Positions 1 to 5,905 of a stretch of 22,839 nucleotides of DNA are shown here, one piece after another (positions within the stretch are counted from its first letter, which is position 1; each line of letters begins with the position of its first letter). Source of the stretch: CAYMWF01 sp964394085 [NCBI: uncultured Gemmatimonadota bacterium] (lineage in GTDB: Bacteria > GCA-2686955 > CAYMWF01); assembly GCA_964394085.1 (NCBI GenBank), contig CAYMWF010000020.1:52953-75791 (forward strand). The letters are read 5' to 3'. The notes under the pieces are model-generated. The model was not told where the DNA came from. It worked only from the letters and a program-made list of their open reading frames with translations, and did not search any database. Position numbers and translations under genes: made by a program.

Positions 1-7
1 GTACCAT
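1..7 (-). CDS. 5' end of a divergent gene leaving the window
   Basis: Reading the minus strand into the left edge, a near-perfect Shine-Dalgarno AAGGAGG is followed six bases later by ATG (complement of bases 5-7) and one more codon, GTA, before the window ends. Only Met-Val is visible, so no function can be given. It would be transcribed divergently from satD, sharing the spacer 8-492. The quality of the ribosome binding site is the whole evidence. Confidence 0.6.
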
Positions 8-415
8 ACTTAACCTCCTTCCGACCGGCGCGTCAGAACGACCGGCCATCCTGATAAAATAAAAAGTAACCGGGATCATGCGGTAAGGCCAATGATGTTT
101 TACCGGGTACGATCGTTTCATAACAACGACCTGAGTTTGACCTCCGTCGAAATCCGGGGGGAAGCTCAAACTTGTTCTCAAATAGTTGTAATTCCAAAAC
201 TCGCTTCCCCGCGCTTTTATCGCTTTTTTAAGGTCAAGGAAGCATGCGAGCTTCGCACATTACATTACGTAATATAAAGAGGGCAGAAATCGGGATATCC
301 GGGATGAAATTTTCAGTTTTTGTTATTTTTCTCGTAACATGGTGCTGTGCCGAGAGTTATAATATTGTCTCTCCCAAGAACGATGAAACAGGCATTCTCA
401 AGTATTCGCCTAAAC

Positions 416-445
416 AGCCGAACTGTGTGGAAATTCGGCTTTTTT
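416..445 (+). terminator. Rho-independent terminator
   Basis: A perfect 7-bp stem (AGCCGAA at 416-422 with TTCGGCT at 434-440), an 11-base loop and a run of six T (the last stem base plus 441-445). The T run lies only on the plus-strand side, so it stops rightward transcription. No convincing plus-strand gene lies upstream in the window. It also insulates the satD promoter, which begins 10 bases later. Confidence 0.8.
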
Positions 446-455
446 CCCTGATCGC

Positions 456-484
456 TTGACAAGATCGAGAGCTTAGGCTATTTT
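456..484 (+). promoter_or_regulatory. Sigma-70-type promoter of satD
   Basis: A perfect -35 box TTGACA (456-461), a 17-base spacer and a -10 box TATTTT (479-484). The expected transcription start is near 490-492, immediately before the satD ATG at 493, so the message would be leaderless or nearly so. No Shine-Dalgarno precedes the ATG, which agrees. Confidence 0.75.
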
Positions 485-492
485 GACGAATC

Positions 493-1176
493 ATGAATCA
501 GTTCGGTCAAAAAAGCGAACAGGATTTCCTTGCGGTAATCGGGGATCTCCGGCGTTCCCGGGAGGATCGTGAGCGCTTGCGCACCCAGACGCTCCTGGAG
601 CGGGCCCTGAAAGAAGTGAACGCGACTTTCGCAGGCAACCTGTCTTCCCGGTTCATCATTACACTGGGTGACGAATTCCAGGGGCTTCTTCGAATGCCCT
701 CGGGGATCTTCGATGTGATCAGGGAAATCGACCGGATTCTGGAGGGGCTGCCCCTTCGATACGGTCTGGGGTGGGGGGCCCTGTCCACAGACCTGCGCGA
801 GCAGGCCCTGGGCATGGACGGACCATGCTTCCACCGGGCGCGCGAGGCGATGGGTATCGCCAAACAAAAAGGCGAGTCCGTGGTAGTGGCGGGGTTCGGG
901 CGTGAACAGGACGAGGCCATCAATCGAGTCCTGTTTTTGATGAACAGCGTGAAGAGTCGGTGGAAGCCCGCCCAGGCCGAGACCGTACGCCTCATGAGGA
1001 CGGGCAGGATGCAGAAGGAGGTGGCCCGGCTGAGGGGAGTGTCGACCTCCGTGGTCAGCGAGACCCTGAAGGCGGCGCAATACAGGAAACTGCACGGGGC
1101 CGAATCGGCCGTGAAAATCCTGATGGAGCTCTTTGCTGATCCGGCGAAACTTCAGAAAGTGGGAGAAACGGGATGA
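493..1176 (+). CDS. satD: SatD family protein
   Basis: A 227-residue soluble protein with no signal peptide. It resembles the SatD family (named from the Streptococcus mutans secretion/acid tolerance locus); its biochemical role is not established. Residues 8-150 form the conserved part, including IGDLRRSRED near the N-terminus (residues 16-25) and a GDEFQGLL motif in the first third. The C-terminal part (RMQKEVARLRGVSTSVVSET) looks like a helix-turn-helix, as in members that carry a putative DNA-binding tail. The gene follows its own promoter with almost no leader. Its stop overlaps the next start (ATGA at 1173-1176), so it is translationally coupled to the DUF3307 membrane protein, a pairing I recall as recurrent in other bacteria. 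Family assignment is fairly firm, function unknown. Confidence 0.8.
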   Translation: MNQFGQKSEQDFLAVIGDLRRSREDRERLRTQTLLERALKEVNATFAGNLSSRFIITLGDEFQGLLRMPSGIFDVIREIDRILEGLPLRYGLGWGALSTDLREQALGMDGPCFHRAREAMGIAKQKGESVVVAGFGREQDEAINRVLFLMNSVKSRWKPAQAETVRLMRTGRMQKEVARLRGVSTSVVSETLKAAQYRKLHGAESAVKILMELFADPAKLQKVGETG

Positions 1177-1943
1177 ACCTCCTCCTCAGCGTGGAGCCCA
1201 TGGTTTTACGCTTCTTTCTCCTGCTCCTGGCGGGACACGTGCTCTCGGATTTCCTTTTCCAGACCTCGGGCATTGCGAATAACAAGGGAAGCAGGTTCTC
1301 TGCGCTGCTCCTGCACGGAATGTGGACCTTCGCGGTTCATGCCGTGTTGCTGTTTCCCTTCTGGAACCGGCAGGCCCTCCTCTGGCTGCCGGCACTGGCT
1401 TTATCGCATATCGTCATCGATCGACTCAAGGCCGGTCTGCGCGGAGATGCGGAAAAAGCCTTCACGGGTTTCTTCGTGGACCAGGGCATTCACCTTGTGA
1501 CACTGATCGCGCTGACCTGGATCGTGTCGGACACGGGGCATATGAGAAGACCTTCGATTGCGGCGGAGAACCTCGATGCTCTCGTCGGGATCATGGTCGT
1601 GGCGGCCGGTTTCGTTTTCAACGGAAAGGGGGGCACGGCGGTGGTCAGGCTGCTCCTGAATCGTTTCCCGACCATCAGCGATCCCCTGCGGAAAGATTCC
1701 GGCAGCACCTGCGCCATGGGCAGAACGATCGGAAACCTGGAGCGTTACATTCTCTTCGTCCTTGTCCTGCTCGGGCACTGGGGAGCCATCGGGTTCGTGA
1801 TCGGCGCAAAGTCGATCGCCAGGTTCAAGGAGCTGGATGAGAAAGGCTTCGCGGATTACTACCTTATCGGAACCCTCACCAGCGTCCTGGTCGCCCTGAT
1901 CAGCGGGCTTTCGGTGAGCGCCCTGCTGGGGCTCCTCGACTGA
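1173..1943 (+). CDS. DUF3307 domain membrane protein
   Basis: A 256-residue polytopic inner-membrane protein with several hydrophobic segments (about 10-30, 46-64, 68-84, 105-118, 130-148, 190-212, 228-252). The N-terminal half has DUF3307 hallmarks: GHVLSDFLFQ (residues 21-30, conserved His and Asp), SHIVIDRLK (78-86) and VDQGIHL (102-108). The C-terminal half is less conserved and ends in a hydrophobic helix. The start overlaps the satD stop by 4 bp, so the two are coupled and probably act together, perhaps with the membrane protein localising SatD. Function of the family is unknown. No clear terminator follows; a small hairpin lies at 2068-2083. Confidence 0.8.
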   Translation: MNLLLSVEPMVLRFFLLLLAGHVLSDFLFQTSGIANNKGSRFSALLLHGMWTFAVHAVLLFPFWNRQALLWLPALALSHIVIDRLKAGLRGDAEKAFTGFFVDQGIHLVTLIALTWIVSDTGHMRRPSIAAENLDALVGIMVVAAGFVFNGKGGTAVVRLLLNRFPTISDPLRKDSGSTCAMGRTIGNLERYILFVLVLLGHWGAIGFVIGAKSIARFKELDEKGFADYYLIGTLTSVLVALISGLSVSALLGLLD

Positions 1944-2067
1944 AATACATCAGTCATATATTCGGTGACAGCGTATGTGATCCTGCCCTTCCGGGGGAGT
2001 ATCGAGAATGTGTGCTACCTGAATTACCCGCAAATCCGGGGGGAGTAGGATCGGATCTTCCCCGGTC

Positions 2068-2083
2068 GGAATCCGCAGATTCC
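2068..2083. terminator. Small hairpin between convergent genes
   Basis: A 6-bp perfect stem (GGAATC with GATTCC) around a CGCA loop lies between the convergent ends of the DUF3307 gene and the PQQ-propeller gene. There is no T run on either strand, so it is at best a weak or factor-dependent terminator. The rest of the 1944-2096 spacer shows only two imperfect copies of a CCGGGGGAGTA motif (about 1991 and 2036). Confidence 0.3.
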
Positions 2084-2096
2084 CGCCCGGACGAGA

Positions 2097-3254
2097 CTAC
2101 CTGAGAGCCAGGGCGTACAGAACGCCGTCCGTGGTTCCGTTGTAGAGCACGCCCCCCGAGATCGCCGGAGATGCGAATACCCCGGATCCGGTGTTGAAAA
2201 CCTGTCTGAAGCGCCCGTCCGAAGGGTCGAGGATGTATAAACCGCCGCTCAGGTCATGGGCCACGACCATATCGGATGATGCCGCCGCAGAGGCGAAAAA
2301 CGCGTAATCCGCAGGCCGGATAGACCAGGCGACCCGGCCGTGCGCCGTATCGATGCCGTAGATCCTTCCGCTGAACGCCGGCGCCACAAGGATGCCGTCC
2401 GCCAGGGCGGGCGTCCCCATCAGCATGTCGTTCTCATCGAGCTCGAGCTCCCAGACGAATGAACCGTCGGAAGCGTCCAGCGCTACGAGCTTGTTATCGA
2501 AAGAACCGTCGCCGCGCACGCCGTTGTCCGAGACGCCGAGGAGGACGGCGCCCCCCGCGCAGACGGGAGCCGTCTCGATGAATCTTCCCTCCGGGTAGCT
2601 CCACTGCCATGCGACCTCGCCTGTGGATGGAATGAAGGCGTAAACCTCGTAGTAGTTCGATGCGGCGATGATCCTTCCTCCCTCGGGCGTCTTCACGTAA
2701 GAGGGCGGCGCCGCGATGTATCCGGCTGTTTTGACCGACCAGAGAAGGGATCCGCTGAATGCGTCCAGTGCGTAGAGCCGCTTGTCCATACCGCCGATAA
2801 AGACCGCGCCGCCCATCACGAGAGGCGAGCTCTGCACCCAGGACGAGGTCTCGAAACGCCACAGTTCGGTGCCGTCCCGGGCGTCGACCGCGTAGATTCT
2901 CCGATCCATCGCACCCGTGTAAACGATTCCTTCAGACACCGCGGGTGCGCTTTCGATCCATGCCCCGGTTCCGAACAGCCAGAGAAGCGAGCCGTCCGCG
3001 GCGTCCAGGGCGTGCAGGTTGCCGTCGTTCGCGCCGAAGTACACGACTCCGTCGGCCACCACCGGCGAAGAGAGGATCATGCCGCCCGTTTCATAGGTCC
3101 AGAGCAGGTCGGCTGCCGCGCGGACATCTTCAGGCGAGTGGCCGCAGCGGCTTCCTCCGTGCATGAATGACGGCCAGTCTTCAGCCGGCGAAACCGCCGC
3201 CGCGAGTGCGCTGAACAGAATTGAGATACAGAAATATGTTCGAGCGTTGTGCAT
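2097..3254 (-). CDS. Exported PQQ-like beta-propeller repeat protein
   Basis: A 385-residue protein with a Sec signal peptide (cleavage near residue 24), then DWPSFMHGG, a form of the WPxFxHD motif that often opens PQQ-like propellers. Seven or so blades follow, each with a pattern like VVYFGANDGNLHALDAADG and a Trp in the next strand (LLW, ELW, VAW). This is the BamB/quinoprotein-dehydrogenase propeller fold, but no catalytic dehydrogenase domain, heme motif or lipobox is seen, so it is probably a periplasmic or secreted scaffold rather than an enzyme. It starts 24 bases after the stop of the alpha/beta hydrolase gene and is likely the last gene of a three-gene minus-strand operon (C45 acyltransferase, hydrolase, propeller). 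Confidence 0.85.
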   Translation of the reverse strand: MHNARTYFCISILFSALAAAVSPAEDWPSFMHGGSRCGHSPEDVRAAADLLWTYETGGMILSSPVVADGVVYFGANDGNLHALDAADGSLLWLFGTGAWIESAPAVSEGIVYTGAMDRRIYAVDARDGTELWRFETSSWVQSSPLVMGGAVFIGGMDKRLYALDAFSGSLLWSVKTAGYIAAPPSYVKTPEGGRIIAASNYYEVYAFIPSTGEVAWQWSYPEGRFIETAPVCAGGAVLLGVSDNGVRGDGSFDNKLVALDASDGSFVWELELDENDMLMGTPALADGILVAPAFSGRIYGIDTAHGRVAWSIRPADYAFFASAAASSDMVVAHDLSGGLYILDPSDGRFRQVFNTGSGVFASPAISGGVLYNGTTDGVLYALALR

Positions 3255-3278
3255 GACCCCCGCACCCTTTCCGCAAGG

Positions 3279-4241
3279 TTAATTCGCATCGAAAAAGTTG
3301 AGCACCCGGTTGCGGATGATCACGGAAAAAATGGCTATCGAGATGTGGGTGGCGATATACCAGTATATTTCTTTCGGCTCCTCGGCGGCCTCGAAAAGCT
3401 CCTGTCCGGTAGGGACCTGTAAATCGAAGAGCGCATTATGCATCTGGAGCGGCCGCGGCGAAAGCAGGTGAATGGTGTAGAGCGGATCCACGAGCTCCCA
3501 GTAGCGGCTCATCGACTCGCAGTGCCCCGCGAAAGCCCGGCGCTGCCGCTGCATCTCCGGCGACGTGCTGGAGTTGACGAGGGTGCACCAGTCGCCGCCG
3601 CCGAGGATGAGAGCCGCGGCCCGTATCCGGTCCTCCACCGCGGCGACGACGCCGCCGCCGATGGCTCCCATGCTCAGGCCGATCAGGTGGATCTCGCTGC
3701 AGTCGATGTCGTCCCTCGTTTCAAGGTAGTCGACGGCCCGCCGGTAATCGATCACGCCTGAAGCACCGGCCCACCGGGTCTCGACCGGCCCCGCAGACCC
3801 CAGCCTCTTCCCCGGCCTGGAACGCGCGCCGTGATACATGGAGTCGATGCCGAAGATCGCATATTTTACGTCTCTGTCGAAATATCCCATAATGTAAAGA
3901 CAGAACGGATCGAGCTCTTCCCTGCTTCCGCCTAAAGAATGGACGTACAGAATGACCGGCACCTGCTCCCCGGGTTCGAGAGGCACGGGCAGGTAGAGGT
4001 GGCCCTTCACCGGGTCGCCCGTCACGGAGTCGAAGGTCACTTCCCATATTTCCCGGTTCATTCCGGGTTCGAGCAGCTCTTCCGACGGGTTGAGCGGAAC
4101 ACTTCTGTCATAATCGTAAAAGGCGAGGATCTGCTCATCCGAGTAGAGGGCGGCTGTTGAAAGGGCCGGGACGAGAAGCCCGGCGAGGATCAGCCCGGCG
4201 GGAAGCAACGGAAACGGGAGCGGAATCCGGCGCAAGAACAT
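3279..4241 (-). CDS. Exported alpha/beta hydrolase (dienelactone hydrolase/acyl esterase-like)
   Basis: A 320-residue protein with an N-terminal signal peptide or anchor (hydrophobic residues 8-31) preceded by an AGGAGC ribosome binding site. The fold is shown by an oxyanion-type motif ILYVHSLGG (97-105) and the nucleophile elbow GLSMG with Ser190. Asp273 (LFDLQVP) and His299 (IATHI) sit where the rest of the triad is expected. A region rich in Ala and Gly follows the nucleophile (GAIGGGVVAAVEDRIRAAAL), as in DLH/acetyl-xylan-esterase-like hydrolases. Substrate cannot be read from sequence; an ester or peptide in the periplasm or outside the cell is likely. It lies 71 bases after the C45 gene and 24 before the propeller gene. 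Confidence 0.8.
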   Translation of the reverse strand: MFLRRIPLPFPLLPAGLILAGLLVPALSTAALYSDEQILAFYDYDRSVPLNPSEELLEPGMNREIWEVTFDSVTGDPVKGHLYLPVPLEPGEQVPVILYVHSLGGSREELDPFCLYIMGYFDRDVKYAIFGIDSMYHGARSRPGKRLGSAGPVETRWAGASGVIDYRRAVDYLETRDDIDCSEIHLIGLSMGAIGGGVVAAVEDRIRAAALILGGGDWCTLVNSSTSPEMQRQRRAFAGHCESMSRYWELVDPLYTIHLLSPRPLQMHNALFDLQVPTGQELFEAAEEPKEIYWYIATHISIAIFSVIIRNRVLNFFDAN

Positions 4242-4312
4242 GCGAAGCTCCTATTCAAGTGATTCCTGGTGAAAGCAGGCAGCTATTCTCCCGGCAGCAC
4301 CGCTGTAAAACG

Positions 4313-5611
4313 TTATTCCAGCGGAGTCGATTCGAGCAGGTCGTAGAAGTTGTACCATTGACCCTGACAATATGTAGCCGGAACGTCCCCCTCGGCGTAC
4401 ACTACGTGGAACCGGCCCGAGTTGGGGCAGCAGATGGTCTGCCACAGCACCGGATATTCATAGCCCTCAAAAAACTCGAAGAAGAACCCGATCTCCCTGT
4501 AGAGAAGGTTCACCACGTAGCGGAGAATGTCGGCGCTCATCCATCCCGTAGAGGTGAAGGGCGCCGCGTCGAGGCTCAGACCCAGATAGAAAAGGTAGTA
4601 GGGGAACCATTCCGAGTCCGGATCCATGAGGCACCCGTAAGGATCCCGCTGGGTCGCCGCGGTGACCGGATCGAGGAAGTGATTCGTCCGCCTGACTACG
4701 TCGACCATCTTGAAATGGGGTAAGATATCTTCGACGGGATCGTCCCAGGTTCCGTAATAGAATTCACTGGCGGTCATCTCCACCGCGCAAGCCGCCGGCA
4801 TCTTGCCGTCGCCGACCACGAAATTCCATCCCTGGGTGCGGTCAAAGCTCATGAGCAGGATGGCGTCCTCGATGGTGTCGGCCTCTTCGAGGGTGCGGCT
4901 CACCCTGAAGCCTACCGGCAGGCCGACGTTGGTTTCGTCGCTGCTGCTCGATACGTTCGGACCGCTGATAGTGATGCCGACCTCGCTCATGCCGCCCAGG
5001 CTGCCGATCTGGCCGGAAAAACCTGGTGTGATCCAGGCGTGGTAGTCGTCCGGATCGCGAACGATGATGAGGGGAAAATCCTGAGCGCGGATTTCATGCC
5101 CGATAGTGAGGGAATAATCGAGACTGCGGGTCTGCAGGAGACCGCCCTGCTCCAGCCAGGCGGTGGCGCGGCCCCAGCACGCGATGCTGCTGCAATGAAC
5201 CCTGCCGGGCACTGCATGGGCCCGCCAGAGATCGTCGAGGTCGACGCCGGAGCTCTCGGACAGGCCCTCCATCTCATCCTTGTACCTGTCCGGGACGAAA
5301 GGCCAGAGCATATCGACTAATTCATCCAGCTCTTCAATGGTCAAACCGTTGTCTTCGATGGCGAAATCGTAGACGAACGCATTTATCATCCACTCCACCT
5401 CCTCGCCCATCAGCTCGCCGTGCTGGACACCCATCTCCGCATGGGTGCCGGAGAGGTGCAGCACCCGGTACTTGCCGTTCTGTTCGAGCCAGCCCTTTCC
5501 GTCGGAGGAGATGCCGAGCACCTCGCCCCATGAACAAGGGCAGATTAGAAGAATAACCAGGATGAAGAGCGGGGGAGCGAGGATGGAGCGGCGGAGCGGA
5601 TTCAACTTCAC
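4313..5611 (-). CDS. C45-family autoproteolytic acyltransferase/hydrolase, exported
   Basis: A 432-residue protein of the Ntn-hydrolase C45 group (acyl-CoA:6-aminopenicillanate acyltransferase, carcinine hydrolase and phospholipase B-like proteins). Residues 9-29 are a signal peptide. The family hallmark GTHAEMGVQHGELM (55-68) precedes the predicted self-cleavage site HCSSIACWG, where Cys140 would become the N-terminal nucleophile after autoproteolysis. Downstream are SLDYS, GFSGQIGSLGGMSEVGITIS and RTNHFLDP, matching family positions after the nucleophile. It hydrolyses or transfers an amide-linked acyl or amino-acid group in related enzymes; the substrate here is unknown. GTG is chosen as start because AAGGAGGT lies just upstream; a promoter is seen at 5668-5695. 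First gene of a probable three-gene operon. Confidence 0.8.
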   Translation of the reverse strand: MKLNPLRRSILAPPLFILVILLICPCSWGEVLGISSDGKGWLEQNGKYRVLHLSGTHAEMGVQHGELMGEEVEWMINAFVYDFAIEDNGLTIEELDELVDMLWPFVPDRYKDEMEGLSESSGVDLDDLWRAHAVPGRVHCSSIACWGRATAWLEQGGLLQTRSLDYSLTIGHEIRAQDFPLIIVRDPDDYHAWITPGFSGQIGSLGGMSEVGITISGPNVSSSSDETNVGLPVGFRVSRTLEEADTIEDAILLMSFDRTQGWNFVVGDGKMPAACAVEMTASEFYYGTWDDPVEDILPHFKMVDVVRRTNHFLDPVTAATQRDPYGCLMDPDSEWFPYYLFYLGLSLDAAPFTSTGWMSADILRYVVNLLYREIGFFFEFFEGYEYPVLWQTICCPNSGRFHVVYAEGDVPATYCQGQWYNFYDLLESTPLE

Positions 5612-5667
5612 GGCGGACCTCCTTGCGCGGGTGGGATTCGTCGACCGAAATCAACTATGTCGTATTC

Positions 5668-5695
5668 AGTATAGCCGCTTTTATCCGATTATCAA
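5668..5695 (-). promoter_or_regulatory. Sigma-70-type promoter for the C45-hydrolase-propeller operon
   Basis: On the minus strand, TTGATA (complement of 5690-5695) is followed after 16 bases by TATACT (complement of 5668-5673), each one base from consensus. The transcript would start near 5661 and have about 50 bases of leader before the GTG at 5611. Confidence 0.6.
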
Positions 5696-5715
5696 AACAA
5701 AACTATTGAGCAGTT

Positions 5716-5871
5716 GCGTTAATATTTGAGAGCGATCGCCGGATGGCGGATAATTTTTGAAATACTATTCAGCGGCCGCGTTAGTATTCTGAAACGTTGT
5801 TCATCGATCGCGTTAGTATTCTGAAATGTTGTCCGGCGATCGCCTTAACATTCCGGAATAATCGTTCAGAT
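5716..5871. repeat. Diverged tandem array of about 32-bp units
   Basis: Five consecutive units of 30-32 bases: 5716-5745, 5746-5776, 5777-5808, 5809-5840 and 5841-5871. Units three and four are the best preserved and share CGCGTTAGTATTCTGAAA; the others carry variants such as CGCCTTAACATTCCGGAA. The array is AT-richer than the genes, has no useful open frame and lies between the stop of the glycosidase gene and the promoter of the C45 operon. It is followed by CCTGGAGGGGCTTTTT and CCTAGAGGGGCTGTTT (about 5885-5923), a second small duplication that includes the last codons of the glycosidase gene. Confidence 0.7.
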
Positions 5872-5905
5872 TTTTTTTCTTCGCCCTGGAGGGGCTTTTT
5901 CAATC

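Larger units (their letters stand above)
8..492. other. Divergent intergenic region, AT-richer than its surroundings
   Basis: This 485-base spacer separates the left-edge minus-strand gene from satD. It holds an inverted repeat (AGTTTGA at 134-140 with TCAAACT at 166-172), a 10-bp palindrome ATTACGTAAT near 264-273, a plus-strand terminator and the satD promoter. A short frame from about 304 to 459 begins with a hydrophobic, signal-like stretch (MKFSVFVIFLVTWCCAES) but runs through the terminator stem, so I do not call it a gene. The terminator implies that something is transcribed rightward within or before this spacer. Confidence 0.5.

Noticed and set aside
304-459. Short signal-peptide-like frame before satD
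   Set aside because: It reads through the terminator stem and T run, has no ribosome binding site and no homology I recognise; kept only as a note.
5883-5900. Hairpin with T run (GCCC/GGGC then TTTTT) on the plus strand
   Set aside because: Stem of only 4 bp and no plus-strand gene to terminate; on the minus strand, where the glycosidase gene ends, no T run follows.
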